In this document: positions 35,848-43,431 of the stretch, in pieces
Position numbering within the stretch: position 1 is the first letter of the stretch
Layout: every line of letters starts with the position of its first letter
From: Flavobacterium sp. N502540
Lineage (GTDB): Bacteria > Bacteroidota > Bacteroidia > Flavobacteriales > Flavobacteriaceae
NCBI RefSeq assembly: GCF_025947365.1
Contig: NZ_CP110012.1
Span: 4,526,001-4,590,000, forward strand
Direction of reading: 5' to 3'
DNA: 64,000 nucleotides
The notes under the pieces: model-generated
The model's input: only the letters and a program-made list of their open reading frames with translations
Told to the model about the DNA's origin: nothing
Database searches by the model: none
Position numbers and translations under genes: made by a program

Positions 35848-36285
35848 TTAATTATACCCAACAGATAAAGTCTTTTTTTCTTCGCACGAGTAACAGAGCA
35901 TCCATTGATGTCCGAACTTATCCGTAAGATTCCCGAACAAAGCTCCATAAAAAGTCCTTTCTAACGGATGGGTAGCCTGACCATCTTTAGATAAGTCAGC
36001 ATAAACCTTTCGTGTTTCTTCTTCACTGTCAAACGTGAGCATCATCGAGAAGGCATTTCCTTTTGTCAGGTTTTCGGGAGCCATATCCGATCCCATAATG
36101 GTAAGAGTATCGCTTTTAAGGGTGGCGTGCAAAATACATCTTTTCATTTTCTCCGGCAGCTCTTCTCCTATTGGTGAATCGGCTATAGTTTGCATTTCGA
36201 GTTCGCCTCCAAGACAAGCTTTGTAGAACAACATCGCGTCTCTGCAATTACCGTTAAATGTTAAATAAGAATTAAGCTGTGCCAT
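35848..36285 (-). CDS. PhnB-like VOC family protein
   Basis: A 145-residue protein matching the PhnB/3-demethylubiquinone-methyltransferase-like VOC group: LNSYLTFNGNCRDAMLFYKA at the start, ILHATLKSDTLTIMGSDM in the middle, and FGNLTDKFGHQWMLCYS at the end. Such proteins bind small ligands or a metal; PhnB itself has no known activity. It follows the other VOC gene by ten bases and is part of the same operon. Confidence 0.88.
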   Translation of the reverse strand: MAQLNSYLTFNGNCRDAMLFYKACLGGELEMQTIADSPIGEELPEKMKRCILHATLKSDTLTIMGSDMAPENLTKGNAFSMMLTFDSEEETRKVYADLSKDGQATHPLERTFYGALFGNLTDKFGHQWMLCYSCEEKKTLSVGYN

Positions 36286-36295
36286 TTTAATAGGG

Positions 36296-36703
36296 TTATT
36301 GTTGTGGAATTTTCGCCAGATCCATATACAGAACTTCCCAAAGGTGTCCGTCTAAATCTTCGAAACTGCGTTGCTGCATAAAACCATAGTCTTTCGGCTC
36401 TGCAGTTTCTTTACCTCCTGCTTTTAAGGCATTATTGATCATTTCATTCACTTCATCTACACTTTCTACTGACAAGGAATTAATTACCGAAGCTTTCTCG
36501 AAAGCATTACCGATTTCTTTATTGATAAACTCACTGAATTTATGGTGAGTCAACAACATCACATAAATTTCTTCGGTTAGAACCATACAGGCTGCTGTAG
36601 CATCTGTAAATTGAGGATTGTTTGTAAATCCGATTGCTGTGTAAAAAGACATTGCTTTTTGTAAATCTGCTACCGGCAGATTGATGAAAATTTTTGTTGC
36701 CAT
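36296..36703 (-). CDS. VOC family protein (glyoxalase-like)
   Basis: About 135 residues from ATG 36703 (MATKIFINLPVADLQKAMSF). An in-frame ATG 63 bases upstream adds a tail (SAPSLYYQLTIKKSHK) unlike the family, so it was rejected. The conserved pieces are FINLPVADLQKAMSFYTAIG, MLLTHHKFSEF and a terminal FEDLDGHLWEVLYMD. It is the first gene of the VOC-VOC-DoxX cluster and runs divergently from the GlxA-type regulator 260 bases away, its probable controller (inference). Confidence 0.88.
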   Translation of the reverse strand: MATKIFINLPVADLQKAMSFYTAIGFTNNPQFTDATAACMVLTEEIYVMLLTHHKFSEFINKEIGNAFEKASVINSLSVESVDEVNEMINNALKAGGKETAEPKDYGFMQQRSFEDLDGHLWEVLYMDLAKIPQQ

Positions 36704-36963
36704 TTTGTGTGATTTTTTAATTGTTAATTGATAGTACAAAGATGGAGCGGAAATCACAGAATCCACCTACACAAAAACGACAACAAAAAGGGCATTTACG
36801 ACAAACTATCTTTATCTTTGAAATTGCATTGAAATCAATTGTTGTATCCTTATGATCCCGGTAAAGTACTGTATCCAACACTCAACCTCGGAAAATCAAG
36901 GGCTCAGCAACAGTCATTCAATTGTAAATCTTTAACCTAATTTGATCTAACCCTTAAAAAACC

Positions 36964-37944
36964 ATGATAAAAAAAGTAAGCATTCTTGTTCCTGAAAGTT
37001 CGGTTCTGCAGGCAATTGCAGATCCGCAATACTTATTTTCGGCTGTAAATCAATTTATGACCGCCTCCGGTAAAAAATTATTGTTTGATGTACAATTAGT
37101 AGGTTTAGAGAAAGAAGTAAAACTTAATAACGGATTGTATTCCGTTAATACGTCTCAGCTCACAAAAGATATTACTGCCACTGATTTGATTGTGATTCCT
37201 GCCTTATTTGGAGACATGAAAGATGCGATTGCTCAAAATCAAGGACTATTACCCTGGATCAGCGAACAATATCATAAGGGTGCCGAGATTGCATCGTTAT
37301 GTGTTGGAGCGTTTTTACTAGCTTCCACTGGTCTGTTAAACGGCAAAAAATGTTCTACCCATTGGGGATTTCAAAATGAGTTTAGAGAAATGTTTCCCGA
37401 AGTAGAAGTCATAGACGGAAGCATTATTACCGAAGAGCATCGTCTTTATTCCAGCGGTGGGGCACATTCGTACTGGAACCTATTGCTTCATCTGGTCGAA
37501 AAATATACCGACAGAGAGACGGCTATACTTGCCTCCAAATACTTTGCCATCGATATCGACAGAGACAGTCAGGCTTCTTTTGCAATGTTTCAGGGACAAA
37601 AGAATCATAACGACGAGGCCATTAAACAGGTGCAGAATTTTATTGAAGATAATATTCAGGAAAAAATCACCATTGATGAATTGGCCGAAATGGTATTACT
37701 GGGAAGAAGAAGTTTTGAAAGAAGATTTAAAGCTGCAACCAACAATTCAGTTTTAGAATATATCAATCGGGTGAAAATTGAGTACGCCAAAAAAAGTTTC
37801 GAGACCAGCCGTAAAAATATCAATGAGGTAATGTACGATGTAGGCTATACCGATACAAAAGCATTTCGAACCATTTTTAAGAAAGTAACAGGATTAAATC
37901 CATTGGAATATCGTAATAAGTATAATAAAATGGCGGTTAGTTAA
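36964..37944 (+). CDS. GlxA-family transcriptional regulator (DJ-1/PfpI domain plus AraC HTH)
   Basis: A 326-residue protein. Residues 1-190 form a class I glutamine-amidotransferase-like/DJ-1 domain, with a nucleophile elbow ASLCVGAFLLAS (Cys113) and THWGFQNEFREMFP. Residues 218-320 are two AraC helix-turn-helix motifs: ITIDELAEMVLLGRRSFERRF and INEVMYDVGYTDTKAFRTIF followed by TGLNPLEYR. GlxA-type regulators sense small molecules through the N-domain. A candidate -7 box TATCTTTG at 36813-36820 lies upstream. The divergent VOC/DoxX operon is its likely target. Confidence 0.92.
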   Translation: MIKKVSILVPESSVLQAIADPQYLFSAVNQFMTASGKKLLFDVQLVGLEKEVKLNNGLYSVNTSQLTKDITATDLIVIPALFGDMKDAIAQNQGLLPWISEQYHKGAEIASLCVGAFLLASTGLLNGKKCSTHWGFQNEFREMFPEVEVIDGSIITEEHRLYSSGGAHSYWNLLLHLVEKYTDRETAILASKYFAIDIDRDSQASFAMFQGQKNHNDEAIKQVQNFIEDNIQEKITIDELAEMVLLGRRSFERRFKAATNNSVLEYINRVKIEYAKKSFETSRKNINEVMYDVGYTDTKAFRTIFKKVTGLNPLEYRNKYNKMAVS

Positions 37945-38031
37945 TTACTTCTACTCGTCGTCAATCCCTTAATTTAACACCTGGAAACATCATTTTTTGC
38001 TCTAAAAGAAGACGTTTCACTTACTTTGAGG

Positions 38032-38052
38032 TTCGCAATAGTTATTTGCGAA
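38032..38052. promoter_or_regulatory. Perfect 7-bp dyad before the methyltransferase gene
   Basis: TTCGCAA, seven bases, TTGCGAA at 38032-38052, 95 bases before the ATG at 38148. Size and spacing suit a dimeric repressor site or a small hairpin. No paired regulator gene is evident. Confidence 0.35.
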
Positions 38053-38147
38053 AAATGGCTATGAGAAAAATCTTAAAATAGTCCCTAAAAAAGTAACGGT
38101 CTTAAATTAAAAAATCACTATTTTTAACCAACCATCAACCTATTTCT

Positions 38148-39755
38148 ATGACCGATAAATCACAACTTCGAAGTTCTATTTTCAGACATCTTGACGGTCT
38201 GGCTGTTGCTCCGGTTGCAATTGCACTACAAAACCACAAAGTTTTAGAGTATATCCTAAATCAAAAGCAAGTACAACTATCGCAGTTAACTACTACTTTT
38301 AAAGCAAATGAAGGTTATCTGAATGTTGGCTTGAGAATTCTGGCCTCTCAGGGCTTTCTAGAGTATGAAGTAGATAATCGTACACAGGAAATAACCATCA
38401 TAACAAACGAAAAAACAGAAATCGCTTTTTCGCTGTTTCATCTCTATCAGGATGTTGTTGATTTACTTCAATTCTCCGGGCAGTTTCATCCAAGACTTTT
38501 TGACGATGTGCCCTTTGAAAAACTCAATCTTATTTTTGAAAAATATAAAAAAGGATATGGAATAGCGCCTTCTGATGATCCTTTAAAAAACAGTCTTCAG
38601 GAACAGGTTTTAAAACATATAGAAGGACATTTGATTGGTCCAACTATTGTGCGTCTGGCCATGAAAGGAATGTTTCACAAGTACTTTATGGAGACGTCTT
38701 TCCAACCCGAAGAGTTTCATAAATCTCCGGAAAACTTTAAAAAAATACTGGACTTTTTTGTACATCTTGGATGGTTCTTAGAAAAAAATGGCAATTATCA
38801 GTTTACTGAAACTGGTTTGTTTTACGCCAAAAGAGCCAGTGCTTATGGTGTTACAGTTTCTTACTTGCCCACCTTTGCTAAAATTGAGGAATTGATTTTT
38901 GGTGATCCGGCAGTTTTAAGAATGATAGCGGATGGTGAAAATGAAATTCACGTAGACCGCGAAATGAATGTATGGGGAAGCGGTGGTGCTCACGATACTT
39001 ATTTTAAAGTGGTGGACGAAATTATTGTCAGTCTGTTTAATTTACCAATCGAAAAACAACCTAAAGGAATACTTGATATGGGTTGTGGTAATGGTGCTTT
39101 TTTACAGCATATTTTTGAAGTTATTGACAGGCAGACTTTACGTGGAAAAATGCTTGACGACTACCCTTTGTTTTTAGTTGGTGCCGACTATAATCAGGCG
39201 GCTTTAAAAATAACCAGAGCCAATCTTATTAAGGCCGACATTTGGGCAAAGGTGATCTGGGGCGATATTGGAAACCCTCAACTTCTTTCGGAGGATCTGA
39301 AAGAAAACTACAATATTGATTTGAAGGATTTGCTTAACGTAAGGACATTTTTAGATCACAATCGAATTTGGAAAGATCCCGAACACATCAACAAAGATAG
39401 AATCAGTACGTCTACCGGTGCATTTGCTTACAGAGGAAAAAGAATCAATAACAATCTGGTCGAAGACAATCTGTTGGAACATTTACAAAAATGGTCGCCT
39501 TATGTGCGTAAATTTGGCTTGCTGTTGATTGAATTGCATACCATCAATCCCAAACTTGCAGCCGCTAATATCGGAAAAACTCCCGCAACGGCTTATGATG
39601 CTACTCATGGTTTCTCGGACCAATATATTGTGGAGATTGACGTTTTTAATAAAGTCGCAGCAAAAGCCGGATTATTTCCGGACCAATCGATTTTTAAACG
39701 TTTCCCCGATGCCGATATCGCTACAGTAAGTATCAATTTATTAAAGGGAAACTAA
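38148..39755 (+). CDS. Large SAM-dependent methyltransferase with duplicated winged-helix part
   Basis: A 535-residue cytosolic protein. Residues 1-90 contain a winged-helix-like segment (QLTTTFKANEGYLNVGLRIL) and residues about 185-240 a second one (KKILDFFVHLGWFLEKNGNYQFTETG). The SAM-binding core starts at GILDMGCGNGAFLQHIFE, with VGADYNQAALKITRAN as the acidic-loop strand. The layout resembles methyltransferases of the AprA-related type found in polyketide assembly lines, though here it is a free-standing protein without acyl-carrier or ketosynthase domains. Substrate unknown. The next plus-strand gene, 700 bases on, is a sulfatase. Confidence 0.7.
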   Translation: MTDKSQLRSSIFRHLDGLAVAPVAIALQNHKVLEYILNQKQVQLSQLTTTFKANEGYLNVGLRILASQGFLEYEVDNRTQEITIITNEKTEIAFSLFHLYQDVVDLLQFSGQFHPRLFDDVPFEKLNLIFEKYKKGYGIAPSDDPLKNSLQEQVLKHIEGHLIGPTIVRLAMKGMFHKYFMETSFQPEEFHKSPENFKKILDFFVHLGWFLEKNGNYQFTETGLFYAKRASAYGVTVSYLPTFAKIEELIFGDPAVLRMIADGENEIHVDREMNVWGSGGAHDTYFKVVDEIIVSLFNLPIEKQPKGILDMGCGNGAFLQHIFEVIDRQTLRGKMLDDYPLFLVGADYNQAALKITRANLIKADIWAKVIWGDIGNPQLLSEDLKENYNIDLKDLLNVRTFLDHNRIWKDPEHINKDRISTSTGAFAYRGKRINNNLVEDNLLEHLQKWSPYVRKFGLLLIELHTINPKLAAANIGKTPATAYDATHGFSDQYIVEIDVFNKVAAKAGLFPDQSIFKRFPDADIATVSINLLKGN

Positions 39756-40455
39756 AAACTCAAAATTATTATTGTTTTTAACTTTTTGAGTATAAATCAT
39801 TTTAACACATAGAAACATAGGTTCAGCATCCGTAAAAAAGCATTTCACTTCATTTAGCACCTGGTACCAGGTGAAAGGAATGTATTTTCTTTTTTCTCTT
39901 TTAGATTAAAATCTATGTTTCTACGTGATTACTCATTTTTTTTTTTATTAAACTCAACACAACGGGTTATTTAAACATTTTTTAGTCGTTTAGCATAACT
40001 CTCCCCAAGCCTTAGAATTATTAGTTACAATAGTGCTTTTAGTCCGGAAATTACTGCTCTTTCCTTTATTCCTTCACCTAAAAGAGTCTCTTCAATAACA
40101 AAATATCTGTCTAATTGAAGTCCTTCGAATTATTGAACTCTTTATACTTTTTAAAAATTAGATAAACTACTACAAAACAGGTATTTATACGTAATTTAAA
40201 TCTGCTTAGTTATTGTAATTTTATTCTTATTAATCAGATTCAACACTGCACTACAGTATCGTCTACAAGCCTTTTACAATTTATTTTGTTCGAACATTAT
40301 ATTGAAAAAGTACTACTGTCATTCTCTCTTCACGCCTCAATTTTATACGATAATCCGATCCTTCTTTTTGAATTATTTCAAACTTACCTATCGATATGAA
40401 TTACAAATCCATATACCAACAATTATCTATTTAATAACCCCTTAAACCACAAACA
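39756..40455. other. Long intergenic region with repeat copy B
   Basis: Seven hundred bases between methyltransferase and sulfatase contain the 122-bp inverted-repeat element (39806-39927) and otherwise AT-rich sequence with no coding frame. No perfect -7 box is seen close to the sulfatase; TATATTGA near 40297 is one base off. Confidence 0.45.
39806..39927. repeat. Intergenic element bounded by 15-bp inverted repeats, copy B
   Basis: It starts with CACATAGAAACATAG and ends with CTATGTTTCTACGTG, 14 of 15 complementary. A perfect 16-bp palindrome CACCTGGTACCAGGTG sits inside at 39858-39873. Copy A is at 10121-10245 with the same ends. Both are intergenic, as expected for small dispersed elements or hairpin repeats. 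Confidence 0.65.
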
Positions 40456-41988
40456 ATGAACTTAAAAGAAAAACTTAACGAAATTGGCCAAAAGCCGGAC
40501 ATGATTTTAATTATTACTGATGAGCAGCGCGCTACTCAACATTTCCCACCGGGATGGGAGGAAGAAAATCTTCCCACACTGACTTTTCTAAAAAAGAATG
40601 GTTTTAGTTTCGACCGTGCATTTTGCAATACCTGCATGTGCTCCCCTAGCCGTTCGACCTTATTTACAGGTTTATACCCTGCAAAACATGGTGTGAGTCA
40701 AACGTTAACTGTAGGCGGTCTCTTGTCGCCTCAGGAGCCTACTCTTAGCAATGCATTACCCAATATTATGAATACGCTTTGGGCGGATGGCTATGATGTG
40801 CAATACCGAGGAAAATGGCACATGAGTAAAGGTGTTGCCCCTAATGGAACTAAAACCAATTATGATGATTTAACTCCTGCTGATATTTCTTTATTTGGGG
40901 CTATGGGCTGGATTTCTCCCGACGCCGGTGAAGATGTTAATCCGCTTAATTTTGGAGGTGGCTACGCCAATCACGACGCCAGATACACCGCCGAGGCTAT
41001 CCAATATTTAAAAGAAGTGAGAGCACAGCGAGCTGCAGGAAATCATAAACCATATTGTTTGATTCTTTCTCTCGTAAATCCTCATGATGTATTGGCTTAT
41101 CCTAATACAGCAGGTACATCAGGATACCATCCGGACAGCTGGCTGACCAGAGAAATAGGACTTCCTGCTACTGTAAACGAAAATTTACTGGAAAATAAAA
41201 AACCTATGGCTCAGGAACAAATTCTGATTAATATGGCTTTAAGCCTTGGTGCCATCAATAGTACCGAAGATAAACTGAATTATATTAATTTTTACGGTTA
41301 TTTGTTAAGTCTTGCCGACAAACAGTTTGGCTATCTGATCGACGAATTGTACAGAGAAGATGAACACGGCAAAAAACTAGCCGATTCGGCCTTAGTTACG
41401 ATGACATCCGATCATGGAGAAATGGGACTCGCTCATGGCGGATTACGTCAGAAAACTTTTGTCGCTTACGAAGAAGCTTTAAGAGTTCCACTTGTTATAT
41501 CTAATCCGATATTGTTTAAAGATCATCCTGTCAAACACTCTATGGCTTTAGCAACCTTAGCAGATATTTTTCCAACTTTTATTGATATGGCCAACATATC
41601 CAATCCGCCAACAGGACTTGCTGGTACCAGTTTACTGCCAATAATGCAGGACAACACTCCTGTTCAGCACAGTATTTTGTTTACTTACGATGATATCAAA
41701 GCAGGTTCTAACAGTACCTGGACGATCGTAAGAGCTGCGAATCGCATTCGATGTATCAGAACCGAAAAATGGAAATTTGACTATTATTTTGATGCTGCTA
41801 CGGCCTACTTCAAACAGTATGAACTCTATGATTTAGTTAATGACCCGTTGGAAATCACAAACCTTGCCTACGATCCGGCTTATAGTGAAATCAGACACGA
41901 ATTAGAAGAACAACTCCATCAGCTGGAAGTAGAGAAACTTTGGGTAAATGCACCAAAAGATGTTTATAGTACGACAACGTTTAACTAA
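40456..41988 (+). CDS. Sulfatase (formylglycine-type), cytosolic
   Basis: A 510-residue alkaline-phosphatase-superfamily hydrolase. Metal-site TDEQR (Asp22), the formylglycine motif Cys62-Ser-Pro-Ser-Arg within CSPSRSTLFTGLYPAKHG, RGKWHMSKG and MTSDHGEMGLAHG are all present, so the active site appears complete. Conversion of Cys62 needs a sulfatase-maturing enzyme, not encoded here. No signal peptide is present, unusual for Bacteroidota polysaccharide sulfatases, which points to a small intracellular sulfate ester or a phosphonate/phosphoester substrate (inference). It precedes an unknown repeat protein. Confidence 0.9.
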   Translation: MNLKEKLNEIGQKPDMILIITDEQRATQHFPPGWEEENLPTLTFLKKNGFSFDRAFCNTCMCSPSRSTLFTGLYPAKHGVSQTLTVGGLLSPQEPTLSNALPNIMNTLWADGYDVQYRGKWHMSKGVAPNGTKTNYDDLTPADISLFGAMGWISPDAGEDVNPLNFGGGYANHDARYTAEAIQYLKEVRAQRAAGNHKPYCLILSLVNPHDVLAYPNTAGTSGYHPDSWLTREIGLPATVNENLLENKKPMAQEQILINMALSLGAINSTEDKLNYINFYGYLLSLADKQFGYLIDELYREDEHGKKLADSALVTMTSDHGEMGLAHGGLRQKTFVAYEEALRVPLVISNPILFKDHPVKHSMALATLADIFPTFIDMANISNPPTGLAGTSLLPIMQDNTPVQHSILFTYDDIKAGSNSTWTIVRAANRIRCIRTEKWKFDYYFDAATAYFKQYELYDLVNDPLEITNLAYDPAYSEIRHELEEQLHQLEVEKLWVNAPKDVYSTTTFN

Positions 41989-42028
41989 GAACAGCTGCAG
42001 AACACAGTTCTAAAAAAGTATAAAACAA

Positions 42029-42076
42029 TAACCCGTTGGGTGGAATTGAACAAAATTTAATTTCACCCAACGGGTT
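42029..42076. terminator. Hairpin between sulfatase and repeat protein
   Basis: AACCCGTTGGGTG near 42030 and CACCCAACGGGTT ending near 42076 form a 13-bp perfect stem with a loop of about 20 bases. No T run follows, so it may be an attenuating or mRNA-stabilising structure rather than a full terminator. Confidence 0.55.
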
Positions 42077-42102
42077 AAAACAATAATCAAAAAAGAAAAA
42101 TT

Positions 42103-43134
42103 ATGTCAGAAAATATAAATCTGGAAGTCAATACGGCAAAGTATACGGATTTCAATTATCCTAATGGCGGAGAAACCAGCATACAAGGCGTAAGAGGCGT
42201 GACAGGATCTGAGAATGTGTACATTTCAGGCAGTTTAATAGGCCTTAATGATATCGTTCAGGGCTTAATCTATGAAGGACCACTTAATGGAAGCGGTAAT
42301 CAGGGCAAATGGAATATTATAAATTTCCCAAGCACGCCAACAGCAACGGTTATCAATACCTCTTGTTACGGTCCTAATAACGGACATCATGGCAAAGTAC
42401 AAATAGTAGGTTCCTATAAAATTTCTGCCTCTTCCGGTAAAGCTCCAAGCGGAAATCTTGGTTTTTATTACGAAGGTCCGGCAGATGGTTCAGGAACCTG
42501 GATTCAGGTTTCTCCAAATGACGGTAATACCAATAATGTATTTGTTCATAGTATAATGGGCGGAATCGCTGTTGGAAATTATGATGTAGAGAATGACAAG
42601 AATGGATATGCATTCCTATATGATATTGTCACTAAAGAATACATTGATTTTAAAGTTCCCGATTCCTTAACGACTACTTTGTACGGTATCTGGCACAATG
42701 GCGGTGATCATTATACTATGGCAGGCGGTTATTCGAGTGCTAAATTAGAGGAAATAAGTCAGGCTTTCGTGGTGGATTATAATTCCAAAACAAAGCAAAC
42801 GAGTAATTTAAAATCGTTTAGTTACAAGAATGAAACGATTCTGTCTGTAGTTACCCATTTTGAAGGTATCACTGCATCCAAAGACAATGGCTATCATATG
42901 CCGTCGGACTGGATTAGTGTTAACGGAAAAGATATGGGAGCTTCCTTTGTTGCTGTAAATCGAAATTCAGATGGTTCATTTGGAGAAGCCAACTGGGTAG
43001 ATATTGATTTTCCGAATGCTGACAGTACAAGTGCTAATACGGCTTATCAAAATAGTATTTTAGGTGTTTATACCGTCAAAGATGATTCGGGTACCGTAAC
43101 AGTCTCTTCGTATGTTGCAAAAGTTCATCCGTGA
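42103..43134 (+). CDS. Unknown repeat protein, possible beta-propeller
   Basis: A 343-residue protein without signal peptide. It has recurring blocks such as GLIYEGPLNGSGNQGKWNII and GFYYEGPADGSGTWIQVSP, each a strand-GP-GSG-W unit, and other strand pairs with VGNYDVEN, TMAGGYSSA and LGVYTVKD. The pattern suggests six or seven short beta-sheets arranged in a propeller, but no family was recognised. It is separated from the sulfatase by 114 bases containing a hairpin and may be in the same unit. Function unknown. Confidence 0.65.
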   Translation: MSENINLEVNTAKYTDFNYPNGGETSIQGVRGVTGSENVYISGSLIGLNDIVQGLIYEGPLNGSGNQGKWNIINFPSTPTATVINTSCYGPNNGHHGKVQIVGSYKISASSGKAPSGNLGFYYEGPADGSGTWIQVSPNDGNTNNVFVHSIMGGIAVGNYDVENDKNGYAFLYDIVTKEYIDFKVPDSLTTTLYGIWHNGGDHYTMAGGYSSAKLEEISQAFVVDYNSKTKQTSNLKSFSYKNETILSVVTHFEGITASKDNGYHMPSDWISVNGKDMGASFVAVNRNSDGSFGEANWVDIDFPNADSTSANTAYQNSILGVYTVKDDSGTVTVSSYVAKVHP

Positions 43135-43167
43135 AAATAGAGCATAATCATCTAAGTTGGAAATTTT

Positions 43168-43307
43168 AACGCAAAGCACGCTAAGAATTTTAGCTGTATT
43201 ACGCTTAGAAAGGCAAAGTTCGCAAAGCTATACTTAGACAAAGCTTTGCGAACTTTATGCTTTTTACATAAAACCTACGCATAAAAAAACTTAGCGTACT
43301 TTGCGTT
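43168..43307. repeat. Nested inverted-repeat element
   Basis: Outer arms AACGCAAAGCACGCTAAG (43168-43185) and CTTAGCGTACTTTGCGTT (43290-43307) pair 17 of 18. Inside, AAAGTTCGCAAAGCT (43215-43229) and AGCTTTGCGAACTTT (43242-43256) pair perfectly over 15 bp. The element lies between converging genes. Such CAAAG-rich palindromes are frequent between flavobacterial genes in my recollection. Confidence 0.65.
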
Positions 43308-43340
43308 TAAAAGCCAAAGTCTGCAAAGCTTTTCTTTTAT

Positions 43341-43376
43341 AAAAAAAGAAATCGCCTCAAGTTTTACATTGAGACG
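43341..43376 (-). terminator. Terminator after the T9SS subtilase
   Basis: On the minus strand CGTCTCAA and TTGAGGCG form an 8-bp stem with one G-T pair, followed by ATTTC and a T run. It begins 56 bases past the subtilase stop. Confidence 0.75.
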
Positions 43377-43431
43377 ACTTCCTTCAATTTCATACACTCA
43401 TTAAATTAATAAGTGTTTCACTCGAAAAATA

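Noticed and set aside
36704..36766. N-terminal extension of the first VOC protein in the DoxX cluster
   Set aside because: The residues do not resemble VOC proteins and the inner ATG fits the family beginning MATKIFINLPV.
40456..41988. Sulfatase as part of a polysaccharide utilisation locus with the SusC/SusD pair
   Set aside because: It is 7.5 kb away, on the other strand, and has no signal peptide.
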